Below are positions 1 through 6,186 of a stretch of DNA of 27,273 bases, one piece after another (positions within the stretch are counted from its first letter, which is position 1; every line of letters begins with the position of its first letter). Under the pieces are notes generated by a model. That model was not told the DNA's origin. It saw nothing but the letters and a program-made list of their open reading frames with translations, and made no database searches. The position numbers and the translations under genes are program-made. This stretch comes from a virus. The DNA lies in IMG/VR virus record IMGVR_UViG_3300030098_001013, positions 1 through 27,273 of that record, one strand, 5' to 3'.

Positions 1-68
1 TCGGAGAAATTAAAGAACAACTTAATAAGATTGATGAGAGATTGTATCAAATAAGTAAAAATAAATGA
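1..68 (+). CDS. 3' end of membrane-anchored coiled-coil protein (partial)
   Basis: This is the last part of the gene that appears complete at 26860-27162. The reading frame (codons from base 3) ends in ISKNK and TGA at 66-68, and overlaps the next ATG as ATGA. It is truncated here only because the window opens inside the gene. Confidence 0.9.
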   Translation, partial: GEIKEQLNKIDERLYQISKNK

Positions 69-179
69 AATGGATTGTAACGGGAATTGCCCTTTTTGTA
101 ACGGCTGTGATTAATGCACAAACTGAATCTATTTCGATAGTTCAGTATACAGCAGAATTTGCTGAGCAGGTATCTTTAG
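1..179. repeat. Left copy of 179-bp terminal redundancy
   Basis: Bases 1-179 match 27095-27273 at the same length with no gaps. There are ten mismatches, all between 75 and 118. The repeat holds the end of one gene (stop at 66-68) and the start of the next (ATG at 65), both in the same frames as the right-hand copy. This is what an assembly of a circular or circularly permuted genome looks like when it runs past its starting point. A true fixed terminal repeat is possible but less likely, because the mismatches cluster in a single stretch. Confidence 0.9.
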
Positions 180-388
180 ATGATTATAAGGATTACAATA
201 TAGAAACTTTATATATGTCTAAAGCACCTAAACGATTTAAAGATATTAAATACCTACCTACTATTGTTTTATATAATGATGGTGAGGAGGAGTTAAGAAT
301 AGAAAGCGGTATAACATTAAAACTACCTGAAAATTGGAGAGAAGAATTAAACGAGCATATAGAAGAATTATTATCACAACGATTCTAG
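65..388 (+). CDS. Exported thioredoxin-fold-like protein lacking CxxC
   Basis: This 107-residue protein starts with a signal peptide: K2, a hydrophobic stretch at about 4-16, and a likely cleavage after Ala18 before Gln-Thr. It should therefore be periplasmic. The rest resembles a minimal thioredoxin fold. A first strand (SIVQY, 24-28) is followed by a helix where thioredoxins carry WCxxC, but here EFAEQ stands there without cysteines. LPTIVLYNDG (64-73) looks like the cis-proline strand and turn, with Pro65 as the cis-proline. The mature protein has no cysteine, so redox activity is ruled out; a binding or chaperone-like role is possible but unproven. The ATG overlaps the upstream TGA by 4 nt. 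The fold call is by eye. A second allele of its 5' end is present at 27159. Confidence 0.72.
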   Translation: MKWIVTGIALFVTAVINAQTESISIVQYTAEFAEQVSLDDYKDYNIETLYMSKAPKRFKDIKYLPTIVLYNDGEEELRIESGITLKLPENWREELNEHIEELLSQRF

Positions 389-849
389 GGCTAGTTACGT
401 TTTTTACATTATCTCAAAACAATGCACCTAATGATATCCCCTTTCAGAGTTACGATAAAAAACTAAACCCAGAACACAGATTACATTTTTTAGTAGGATC
501 TACAGCTAGTGCTATGGCTTATGATTTTACATATAAAAAAACAGGTAATAAAAATAAAGCATTTTGGAATGGTGTAACAGCTTCTATTGGTATAGGTATT
601 GTAAAAGAGACTATAGATGCAGCCGCAATAAATTCACCAATAGATAAAAACGACTTATTTTCAGCAGTATTAGGTGGTGTAACAGCAGGAATAACTATTA
701 ATATACTAAATAAACCCAAAACAAATCATAGACAATTAGACAAAAAAAAAGGAGGATATTATTATGAAAAAAAACATAAAGAAATTAATAATTTTATTGT
801 TAGCTCTTATCGTAAGCATAAACGCAAACAGTCAAAAAAAGAAAGATAA
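334..849 (+). CDS. Exported YfiM/DUF2279-like protein
   Basis: This protein has 171 residues if it starts at the TTG at 334. That start gives an Arg-rich n-region and a hydrophobic stretch (about 12-27, IIITTILGLVTFFTLS), a plausible signal peptide or anchor; the first in-frame ATG (position 514) would remove this and half the domain. Family-like marks are HRLHF (48-52), KETID (91-95), and an Asp108 before a Gly-rich hydrophobic segment, a pattern found in YfiM-type envelope proteins. The C-terminus from about 130 is very basic. The gene overlaps its left neighbour by 55 nt and its right neighbour by 86 nt, so all three are probably translated from one mRNA. The role is unknown; the setting suggests the envelope at lysis or host-surface alteration. 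Confidence 0.68.
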   Translation: MERRIKRAYRRIIITTILGLVTFFTLSQNNAPNDIPFQSYDKKLNPEHRLHFLVGSTASAMAYDFTYKKTGNKNKAFWNGVTASIGIGIVKETIDAAAINSPIDKNDLFSAVLGGVTAGITINILNKPKTNHRQLDKKKGGYYYEKKHKEINNFIVSSYRKHKRKQSKKER

Positions 850-1861
850 CATATTTAAAAAGGTATTTAAGTATTCTACTATATATGGTGCTTACTCGCA
901 AACTAACTCGATACAAGCTCCACAAACATTTGTAGTTACTCAAGATAATGAGCTAATAGAAACTACTCGTAAACATCCATCTGATATGATGGCTACTTAT
1001 GGTATTAGAAAACTAGCTTTTTTTCAATATGAGGATAGAAATAAGTTTTATGATGGTACGGAAAAGAATCAATCTGTAAAATCTAATATAGGTGCTTATA
1101 AAGGCTTAGAGTATTTATATGAATATTCAAGAGGTAGACAAGCTTCTAGAGAGTTTGAAAATCAAGAAGTATTTGTTAGATATTTAGCTAAATTATGGTT
1201 AGTTAAAGGTGAGTATCAAAAGAACGAGCTAATTGATATAGACTATAAAAGTGCAGAATTAAGATTTAGATTACCAATTGGTAAAAAACTAAGTTTAAGT
1301 ATTGGCTCTATATATAGGACTTATCAGAAAGCCTATGGGCATAATCCTATTCAAAAATACTTAGAGCAAAATGATTGGTGGGAACTTGCTTACGAATACC
1401 ATACAGATCAATTATACGAGATGATAGATCCATTTACAGGAGAAAGTTTAGGCTATGATTATTTATGGTTTAACCAACAAGGGAACTTAATAGCTGCAAG
1501 TGATGCTGACTATCGTAATGGTGTATTTCAAAACGTAGTTAATCGTTACAATGCTGAGGAACTATCTAAGATAGGTAGCTTTGCGGATTTAGCAGTAGTT
1601 GCAGGTTTAGACTTTTACCACTATAACAAGAATTTCTGGTTGCATTTATACGGCAACATACTAACTAAACACCAACTAATGAGTGGAGATGAAAGATATT
1701 CTTATAATAACTTTGTAGATGGGGATTGGATAGATTATTCAGCCGGATCTGTATTTGGGTTTAGATGGGGTAAATTAGGCGTATTTACAGAAGTAACCTT
1801 GCAGAGATATTGGGATAGAAACCTAAAAGAAATTAAAGTTGGACTAAATTATAAATTATGA
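764..1861 (+). CDS. Predicted outer-membrane beta-barrel protein
   Basis: This 365-residue protein begins with a clear signal peptide (MKKN, then LIILLLALIVSI, cleavage near 22-24 before Gln-Lys-Lys). The mature part is rich in Tyr, Trp and Phe and shows alternating polar and hydrophobic strands, for example LSLSIGSIYRTY, LAVVAGLDFYHY, WLHLYGNIL and LGVFTEVTLQRY. It ends in KVGLNYKL, an amphipathic last strand as in outer-membrane barrels. A GGAGG Shine-Dalgarno at 751-755, 8 nt before the ATG, is one of the very few in this genome and suggests strong expression. The stop overlaps the next ATG (ATGA), coupling it to the M15 peptidase. No specific barrel family is recognised. Possible roles are disruption of the outer membrane at lysis or exclusion of other phages. 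Confidence 0.72.
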   Translation: MKKNIKKLIILLLALIVSINANSQKKKDNIFKKVFKYSTIYGAYSQTNSIQAPQTFVVTQDNELIETTRKHPSDMMATYGIRKLAFFQYEDRNKFYDGTEKNQSVKSNIGAYKGLEYLYEYSRGRQASREFENQEVFVRYLAKLWLVKGEYQKNELIDIDYKSAELRFRLPIGKKLSLSIGSIYRTYQKAYGHNPIQKYLEQNDWWELAYEYHTDQLYEMIDPFTGESLGYDYLWFNQQGNLIAASDADYRNGVFQNVVNRYNAEELSKIGSFADLAVVAGLDFYHYNKNFWLHLYGNILTKHQLMSGDERYSYNNFVDGDWIDYSAGSVFGFRWGKLGVFTEVTLQRYWDRNLKEIKVGLNYKL

Positions 1862-2226
1862 GATATTTTAATTACACAGAATTTGATAGCCCTGATGAGT
1901 TAGGATCAGGTAAAAATATGAATTCTGAAATATTAGAGATGTTAGACTTAGCTAGAGAAAAGTTTGACAAACCTATAAAAATAACAAGCGGTTATAGAAC
2001 AAAAGAGTACAATGAAGATCTAAAAGCAAGAGGCTATAAAGCATCACCAAACTCTAGCCACCTTAAAGGACTTGCAGTAGATATACACTGTAATAACTCT
2101 AAAGATAGATTTGAGCTAGTAGATATTCTTTTAGATGTAGGGTTTAACAGAATAGGAATAGCTAATACGTTTATACACGTTGATATCGACAAAGACAAAC
2201 CATCACACTTAATCTGGACTTATTAA
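1858..2226 (+). CDS. M15-family peptidoglycan peptidase (endolysin)
   Basis: This 122-residue protein is a compact zinc peptidase of the D-Ala-D-Ala carboxypeptidase / L-Ala-D-Glu endopeptidase group (M15A, M15_3). The usual marks are present: SGYR (44-47), SSHLKGLAVDI (66-76) giving zinc ligands His68 and Asp75, and IHVDI (106-110) giving His107. It has no signal peptide, so access to the wall would depend on the holin gene that follows. The length fits a single catalytic domain without a cell-wall-binding part. The start overlaps the barrel gene's stop by 4 nt and its own TAA shares one base with the next ATG. Confidence 0.92.
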   Translation: MRYFNYTEFDSPDELGSGKNMNSEILEMLDLAREKFDKPIKITSGYRTKEYNEDLKARGYKASPNSSHLKGLAVDIHCNNSKDRFELVDILLDVGFNRIGIANTFIHVDIDKDKPSHLIWTY

Positions 2227-2369
2227 TGGACTTTCAAATAATACTTTTGTTACCTAATGGACTTAATCTAGGATTTAATTATTTTCCTGCTAACGAAGAA
2301 TTTAATTACGAAGAAATTAATATATACGTTTTATTATTACAATTTAAATGGAGATTTTATTATGAGTAA
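2226..2369 (+). CDS. Micro-protein in lysis cassette
   Basis: This 47-residue reading frame joins its neighbours with TAATG (1-nt overlap) on the left and an 8-nt overlap with the holin gene on the right. Such tight packing favours a real gene. The protein starts MDFQIILLLPNG and ends LLLQFKWRFYYE, with a hydrophobic N-terminus and an aromatic C-terminus. It has no convincing membrane helix and no recognised domain. Its place between endolysin and holin suggests a part in lysis control, by position only. Confidence 0.68.
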   Translation: MDFQIILLLPNGLNLGFNYFPANEEFNYEEINIYVLLLQFKWRFYYE

Positions 2370-2811
2370 AAAACGCTTTAACGAAACTAAAGTTGGCAAA
2401 TTCTTATTGTCTAAAGGCAGTGATATTGTCAATTTGGTAGGCACAGCTTTACCTGACAATGGTGTATTAGGGCTTGTAAAGAACATTTTAGACAAAGATG
2501 ATAGTATGTCAGAGAAAGATAGAGAAATAGCCTTAGAGCTCTTAAAACAAGATGAGATTGAGATGCAAGAGGTAACTAAAAGGCTACAATCTGACAATGA
2601 GCACAATATTACTAGATTAGTACGCCCTATTTCTTATGGTGCTATGTTTTTATTATATATGAGCTGTATATTCTTTGATGGTAACTTAGGAGAGTTTCAA
2701 ATAAGAGAGCAATACATACCAAGTATTACATCTTTGTTTTCTACTATGACTATTTTTTATTTTGGAAGTAGAGGTATCGAGAAAGTCTTTAAAACAATAA
2801 ATAAAAAATAG
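2362..2811 (+). CDS. Holin of the 3-TM / gene-transfer-agent type
   Basis: This 149-residue protein has an N-terminal helical region (1-80, rich in Lys and Glu) followed by two clear membrane segments at about 91-106 and 119-134. The signature is TRLVRPISYG (85-93) leading into the first segment and YFGSRGIEK (133-141) closing the second, as in the family called holin of 3TMs for gene-transfer release. It forms the inner-membrane hole or triggers its opening so that the M15 peptidase can act. It is the last gene before the 115-nt intergenic gap and closes the late transcription unit. Confidence 0.82.
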   Translation: MSKKRFNETKVGKFLLSKGSDIVNLVGTALPDNGVLGLVKNILDKDDSMSEKDREIALELLKQDEIEMQEVTKRLQSDNEHNITRLVRPISYGAMFLLYMSCIFFDGNLGEFQIREQYIPSITSLFSTMTIFYFGSRGIEKVFKTINKK

Positions 2812-2926
2812 CGGTATATATAATTTATATATATTATTTATATAGTAAGTTGTTTAAGCAACATGTATATATTATTTATATATATAATAAAATTATATAA
2901 AAATTTTGTAAATTTAAAATAAAACT
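2812..2926. promoter_or_regulatory. AT-rich gap between late and early modules
   Basis: This 115-nt gap separates holin from the first early gene and is almost pure A/T. It contains a 17-nt direct repeat, TATATATTATTTATATA, at 2828-2844 and 2866-2882. The 21-nt spacer holds a small inverted repeat, GTTG/CAAC (2849-2852 and 2859-2862). It opens with CGGTATATATAA (2812-2823), close to the CGTTATA element found before late genes. It most likely carries the early promoter and perhaps the replication origin. I see no strong TTG-N19-TAnnTTTG promoter in it. Confidence 0.5.
2828..2882. repeat. 17-nt direct repeat pair flanking small palindrome
   Basis: Two exact copies of TATATATTATTTATATA occur at 2828-2844 and 2866-2882. 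Start-to-start distance is 38 nt, and GTTGTTTAAGCAAC (2849-2862) lies between them. The spacing and the central palindrome would suit a dimeric binding site or an unwinding element. AT-rich low complexity could produce this by chance, so confidence in function is low. Confidence 0.55.
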
Positions 2927-3322
2927 TTGAAAAAAGTTAAAAGAAAAACTCTTATAAAAAAATTGGATGCTATATTTAGCGAATATATAAGGCGTAAATA
3001 TGCGGACAAAAATGGTATAGTAGAATGTTATACCTGCAATAAAAAAGCATATTGGAAAGGTGAGGGTATGCAAAATGGACATTTTATTAGTCGATCAAGT
3101 AGAATTTTGAGATGGAGAGAAGACAACTGCCGCCCGCAATGTTACGCTTGTAATTGTATGAGATACGGGCAGACTTATGTTTTTGGTGCTAATTTAAATA
3201 AGGAATACGGGTTTAATAAAGCAGAGCAATTGTTAATAGAAAGTAAGAAAATTATTAAACAATCTGATCAAGATTTGTTAGATTTGATAAATATATATAA
3301 ACAAAAAGTAGAGACATTATAG
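2927..3322 (+). CDS. ninG: NinG/Rap-like recombination nuclease
   Basis: This 131-residue protein matches the lambda NinG (Rap) family. It has a zinc-binding CYTC pair (Cys34, Cys37), MQNGHFISR (48-56) with the HNH-like His52 and Arg56, then NCRPQCYAC (67-75) and a further CNCMRYG. In lambda, Rap acts on branched DNA in recombination. The N-terminus is basic. The start is TTG at 2927; no ATG lies upstream in frame and the next ATG (MQNGH) would cut the zinc site. It is the first gene after the AT-rich gap and is followed by a strong terminator, so it may form its own transcription unit. Confidence 0.88.
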   Translation: MKKVKRKTLIKKLDAIFSEYIRRKYADKNGIVECYTCNKKAYWKGEGMQNGHFISRSSRILRWREDNCRPQCYACNCMRYGQTYVFGANLNKEYGFNKAEQLLIESKKIIKQSDQDLLDLINIYKQKVETL

Positions 3323-3341
3323 TTTTTTTTTCCTTTGTTTT

Positions 3342-3375
3342 AAAGAGGTTTATTTTGGTAAGCCTCTTTTTTTTT
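3342..3375 (+). terminator. Intrinsic terminator after ninG
   Basis: Bases 3342-3352 (AAAGAGGTTTA) pair with 3359-3369 (TAAGCCTCTTT) over 11 bp with one G-T wobble. A 6-nt loop lies between them, and a run of T continues through 3375. This is a textbook Rho-independent terminator. Downstream, 3376-3431 is AT-rich leader; TAACTTTA at 3409-3416 is a weak -7-like box without a good -33 partner. Confidence 0.87.
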
Positions 3376-3431
3376 ACTAACAATAGTTTATTTTTAAAAT
3401 ATTTTTTATAACTTTAATAAAAATTAAAATT

Positions 3432-3557
3432 ATGGAAACACCAAAAGATCAACTTATAGAAATGTATTATAGAAGAATACAAGCTATGGAATTTAAAATT
3501 AATCAATTACAAACACAATTAAATAAAAACAATGAAAGGAAAAATAACACACATTAG
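3432..3557 (+). CDS. Small helical micro-protein
   Basis: This 41-residue frame has a good ATG in an A-rich context and overlaps the next gene by 26 nt. The sequence METPKDQLIEMYYRRIQ... continues with a Leu/Ile/Gln heptad-like pattern (IQAMEFKINQLQTQL), so it may form a short coiled coil. No family is recognised. It is the first frame after the terminator and would lead the replication operon. Confidence 0.5.
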   Translation: METPKDQLIEMYYRRIQAMEFKINQLQTQLNKNNERKNNTH

Positions 3558-3888
3558 TCCAAGAGGCGAATATTCAAACGCCTCGGGAGTATTTAACAAG
3601 TATCAAGTAAGATTTGATGACGGTAAAGAATATAACTTTCTCGCAAAAGGAGATTTTAAAAAGTCTGTGGGGGATTTAGTTGATTACAACGTAACCAATG
3701 AAGAATACAAAACAGCTAAGTTAGAATATAATCCTTTACCTACAGTAAACAACGTAAGCAAAGATCAACTTATTATAAGACAAAGTATGGTAAAAGCAGC
3801 AGTCGATTTTAATAGGGGTAATCCCCAATCTGATATTCATACAGTTATCGGTGATGCTCAAATATTAATAAATTTTGTAAATAAATAA
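3532..3888 (+). CDS. Probable OB-fold protein, early DNA-metabolism gene
   Basis: This 118-residue protein has an N-terminal half with an OB-like strand pattern: KGKITHISPRGEY, YQVRFDDGKEYNFLAKG, VGDLVDYNV and YKTAKLEY. The C-terminal half is helical (LIIRQSMVKAAVDFN..., then VIGDAQILINFV). It sits directly before an SSB-like gene and the helicase. A role in binding single-stranded DNA or loading the helicase is plausible from position and fold. I do not recognise a named family, and no RecT-like annealing protein is evident, so this protein or its neighbour could partner the RecE-like exonuclease. Confidence 0.6.
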   Translation: MKGKITHISPRGEYSNASGVFNKYQVRFDDGKEYNFLAKGDFKKSVGDLVDYNVTNEEYKTAKLEYNPLPTVNNVSKDQLIIRQSMVKAAVDFNRGNPQSDIHTVIGDAQILINFVNK

Positions 3889-3890
3889 AA

Positions 3891-4232
3891 ATGAATAAAA
3901 TGTCAATAAAAGGAAAAGTAAAAAAAATAACAGAAGTAGAAGAAAAGGGTAATTTTAGAGTAAGAAAGTTAGTATTAGAAACAATAGATAAATATCCACA
4001 AGTAGTAGCTCTTGATTTTACTCAAAACAATGTTGGATTGCTAGACGACCCTATATGTAAAATAGGAAACTATGTAGAAGTATTTTACAACGTAAGAGGT
4101 AGAGAGTGGACTAATGCAAACAATCAAGTTCTTTACTTTACTAGCTTACAAGGATGGAGAGTGAGAGAGTATAAAGAAGAGGTCTCTACATACGACCAAG
4201 CACCAGACCGAGAAGATGATCTTCCATTCTAA
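3891..4232 (+). CDS. SSB-like DUF3127-type protein
   Basis: This 113-residue protein starts with the OB-fold pattern of DUF3127, IKGKVKKITEVEEKG, then RKLVLETID, VVALDFTQNN, IGNYVEVFYNVRGREW and LYFTSLQGWRV. The C-terminus, APDREDDLPF, is a classic acidic single-stranded-DNA-binding tail that recruits partner proteins in bacterial SSBs. It probably coats single-stranded DNA during phage replication or recombination. The start is ATG at 3891; a second ATG at 3900 gives MSIKGKV and is equally possible. A terminator follows the stop, before the helicase gene. Confidence 0.78.
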   Translation: MNKMSIKGKVKKITEVEEKGNFRVRKLVLETIDKYPQVVALDFTQNNVGLLDDPICKIGNYVEVFYNVRGREWTNANNQVLYFTSLQGWRVREYKEEVSTYDQAPDREDDLPF

Positions 4233-4249
4233 TTAACTTTTAAAATATA

Positions 4250-4273
4250 GGGGGTTTCGTGCCCCCTTTTTTT
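4250..4273 (+). terminator. Terminator hairpin abutting the helicase start
   Basis: GGGGG (4250-4254) pairs with CCCCC (4262-4266) around a 7-nt loop, followed by seven T (4267-4273). The next base begins the helicase ATG. This hairpin should stop a share of transcription, lowering helicase mRNA relative to the SSB-like gene. Because it occupies the usual ribosome-landing region, it may also affect translation of read-through mRNA. Confidence 0.82.
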
Positions 4274-5194
4274 ATGCTTATAAACTACGATGAACATATA
4301 AATAAACTAAACGACTTTAGAAAAGGTAAAGTTAAAGAGGCCTTAAAGTTAGGTAATAAAGAACTTGACGCTTCATTCCGCTTTGTTTCCGGAAATATGA
4401 ATTTTATACTCGGGCATAATAATGTTGGAAAAACACATTTTACTTTTTATCTTATGCTGCTATACTCACTAAAACACAATATTAAATGGTTAGTTTTTTC
4501 GTCAGAAAATGATGCAGTACAGCTAATAAAAAAATTAATTGAATTTATTGAAGGCAAACCGATAAATAAAATACAGGAATCAGATTACGAACAATCAAAA
4601 GAATTTGTATATAATCATTTTAAATTTGTAGATGTAAACAGACAATACACTTATAAACAACTTTTAAAGTTAGCTACAAAAGTTAAAGAAGCTTGGGATT
4701 ATGATGGGTTGCTAATTGATCCTATAAATTCATTAAAGAAAGATTTAAGAAACACAAACGGCTATGAATACAACTACGTTCAATTAACCGATATTCGTAT
4801 TTTTTCTAAGACGCATAATATATCAACTTGGATCTGCGCTCATGCGGTGACCGAAGCGTTAAGAAGAAAACATTCTCCAAATCATGAATATGGGGGTATG
4901 ACTCCTCCTCCAACGATTGGAGATAGCGAGGGGGGCGCTGTAAATGGAAACCGTTGTGATGATTTTTTAATATGCCATCGGTATATAAGCTCGCCTGATG
5001 CTTGGATGTATACCAGGCTCTATGTAGCAAAAGTCAAAGAAATGTCTTTAGGATATAAACCAACAAGTCACGAATCACCAATACTGTTTAAATCAATATT
5101 AAATAATGTAGGCTTTGAAATAGGTGGTTATAATTTAATTAAATATCGAACTAATAAACAATTAAAAATTGACAACTCTCGAAAAGCTTGCTAA
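4274..5194 (+). CDS. DnaB/RecA-fold replicative helicase-like ATPase
   Basis: This 306-residue protein carries Walker A GHNNVGKT (47-54), SSEND (76-80) in the place of the DnaB-type catalytic Glu strand, Walker B YDGLLIDP (143-150, Asp149), and a WICAHAVTEALRR segment (187-198) that fits motif H3 of SF4 helicases. The TPPPTIGDSEGGA stretch and FLICHR strand fit the loop and strand of H4. It corresponds to only the ATPase domain of DnaB: the N-terminal collar and any primase domain are missing. I chose ATG 4274 over GTG 4259, because the latter lies inside the terminator stem and would encode PPFF from its U-tract. The end overlaps the sigma-like gene by 26 nt. Confidence 0.82.
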   Translation: MLINYDEHINKLNDFRKGKVKEALKLGNKELDASFRFVSGNMNFILGHNNVGKTHFTFYLMLLYSLKHNIKWLVFSSENDAVQLIKKLIEFIEGKPINKIQESDYEQSKEFVYNHFKFVDVNRQYTYKQLLKLATKVKEAWDYDGLLIDPINSLKKDLRNTNGYEYNYVQLTDIRIFSKTHNISTWICAHAVTEALRRKHSPNHEYGGMTPPPTIGDSEGGAVNGNRCDDFLICHRYISSPDAWMYTRLYVAKVKEMSLGYKPTSHESPILFKSILNNVGFEIGGYNLIKYRTNKQLKIDNSRKAC

Positions 5195-5666
5195 AAAACA
5201 TAAAACTTGGATTCGCTATGTTATTTCGTTCGGTTGTGATCCCGCTATAGCTGAGGATATAGTTCAAGAATGTTATATAAAAATTGATAAATTATTATCG
5301 AAAGGTTTAAATATTGATTACGGTGAAGAAATTAATTATTTTTATGTATATAAAACATTAAAAACATTGTACGGAGATTTATTAAGACAAAATAAAAAAA
5401 TAAAAAAAGTTGATATTGATGCTTTAAACAAGTATATAATTGAAGAAGAAGAACAGGTAAAAAATATTGATGTATCAAAAAAAATGCAAGAGTTAAATAA
5501 AATTTTAAATTCAATTTATTGGTATGATCGCAAAGTATTTGAAATTATATCAAGCGGGGTAACTATTGCAGAACTATCACGAAAAACAAATATAACATAC
5601 GCCTCGTTATATAATACATATAAGAATGTTAAAAATACAATAAAAAAAAATATAGAATGGGATTAG
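5169..5666 (+). CDS. Sigma-70 (ECF-like) RNA polymerase sigma factor-like protein
   Basis: This 165-residue protein has two helical parts joined by an acidic linker (about 95-102). The first (14-45, WIRYVISFGCDPAIAEDIVQ then ECYIKIDKLL) fits sigma region 2, with the typical AEDIVQE core for binding the polymerase clamp. The C-terminal part (about 120-160, FEIISSGVTIAELSRKTNIT then YASLYNTYKNVKNTIKK) fits a region 4 helix-turn-helix. The start is TTG at 5169, inside the helicase 3' end; no better start exists upstream. It could direct host polymerase to phage promoters, and a recurrent CGTTATA element before late genes is a candidate target (inference). It could also be a DNA-binding regulator only. 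Confidence 0.76.
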   Translation: MTTLEKLAKKHKTWIRYVISFGCDPAIAEDIVQECYIKIDKLLSKGLNIDYGEEINYFYVYKTLKTLYGDLLRQNKKIKKVDIDALNKYIIEEEEQVKNIDVSKKMQELNKILNSIYWYDRKVFEIISSGVTIAELSRKTNITYASLYNTYKNVKNTIKKNIEWD

Positions 5667-5788
5667 GAGATTTAATAGAAAAAATCACGACATACACGGG
5701 AATTAAATGGATTGTTAAAAAAATTTACGGCAATGATTGTGGTTGCGACAAGCGAAAAGAAAAAGCAAACAAAGTAAAACTATGGTAG
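5657..5788 (+). CDS. Conserved CGCDKRKE micro-protein
   Basis: This 43-residue protein starts MGLGDLIEKITTYTGI and ends in DCGCDKRKEKANKVKLW. The GDxIEKITxxTGI start and the CGCDKRKExxN end are a combination I recognise from small proteins of Bacteroidetes phages, without known function. Two close cysteines (28 and 30) might bind a metal. It overlaps the sigma-like gene by 10 nt and the next gene by 7 nt. Confidence 0.76.
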   Translation: MGLGDLIEKITTYTGIKWIVKKIYGNDCGCDKRKEKANKVKLW

Positions 5789-5985
5789 AAAAAGACCGAA
5801 AAAAATGGGAAAAGTTTTTAAATAGAAAAAATCAAAGCGAATTAAACAGGCAACAAATAAAACTTGTAGCACGTTTACATTCTGAATTGTATAACCATAA
5901 ATATTCTGAGCCTTGCACTTGCAATGGTAAAATATATAGAAGTTGGATCGAAGAAATAAATAAAAAATATAAAAAAACAAATTAA
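5782..5985 (+). CDS. Small basic early protein with CTC motif
   Basis: This 67-residue protein starts at ATG 5782 (MVEKDRKKWEKF). An earlier TTG at 5737 would overlap the preceding gene by 52 nt and adds an unlikely Lys/Ser-rich leader. LVARLHSELYNHKYSEPCTC followed by NGKIYRSWIEEINKKY looks like a conserved helix, Cys pair (CTC) and helix. I recognise this pattern from other Bacteroidetes phage genomes but know no function. The protein is basic and could bind nucleic acid. Confidence 0.72.
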   Translation: MVEKDRKKWEKFLNRKNQSELNRQQIKLVARLHSELYNHKYSEPCTCNGKIYRSWIEEINKKYKKTN

Positions 5986-5987
5986 TT

Positions 5988-6128
5988 ATGCCATTACCAA
6001 AACCAAAACAAAACGAAACAAGAAAAGACTTTATGCAAAGATGTATGAATAACAGTGTTATGATTACAGAATATAAAAATGCAAATCAAAGAATAGCAGT
6101 TTGTTCGTCTATTTTTAAAAAAAAGTAA
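5988..6128 (+). CDS. Micro-protein with LPKP...RCM...QRxAVC motif
   Basis: This 46-residue protein reads MPLPKPKQNE, then DFMQRCMNN and NQRIAVCSSIF. The LPKP-x-E, F-x-x-RCM, QR-x-AVC pattern is a small module common in phage proteins, often found at the ends of portal or prohead proteins. Here it stands alone among early genes. Its cysteines (19 and 39) are the conserved ones. Function is unknown. Confidence 0.75.
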   Translation: MPLPKPKQNETRKDFMQRCMNNSVMITEYKNANQRIAVCSSIFKKK

Positions 6129-6135
6129 TTAACAT

Positions 6136-6165
6136 TTGTTTATATAATATTTTTTTGTATATTAG
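6136..6165 (+). promoter_or_regulatory. Bacteroidetes-type promoter
   Basis: TTG at 6136-6138, a 19-nt spacer (6139-6157), and TATATTAG at 6158-6165 match the Bacteroidetes housekeeping promoter TTG-N19-TAnnTTTG with one mismatch in the -7 box. The ATG of the next gene is 21 nt further on. It lies in one of the few intergenic gaps of the early region and would drive 6187 to about 9880. Confidence 0.62.
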
Positions 6166-6186
6166 CAGTAAATAAAACTAATAATT

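Noticed and set aside
1-179. Terminal repeat as prophage attachment site or transposon end
   Set aside because: The repeat lies inside two coding genes that continue in frame across the junction, and no integrase or transposase exists; genome closure explains it better.
2812-2926. tRNA or small structured RNA in the AT-rich gap
   Set aside because: The gap is nearly all A/T, and the only stem (GTTG/CAAC) is too short for a tRNA or known riboswitch.
4259-4273. GTG start for the helicase five codons upstream
   Set aside because: It lies within the terminator stem and U-tract and adds only PPFF-like residues; ATG 4274 is in phase and gives a normal start.
5737-5781. Earlier TTG start for the 67-residue early protein
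   Set aside because: It lies inside the preceding CGCDKRKE gene and adds a leader with no conserved look; ATG 5782 gives the usual 7-nt overlap.
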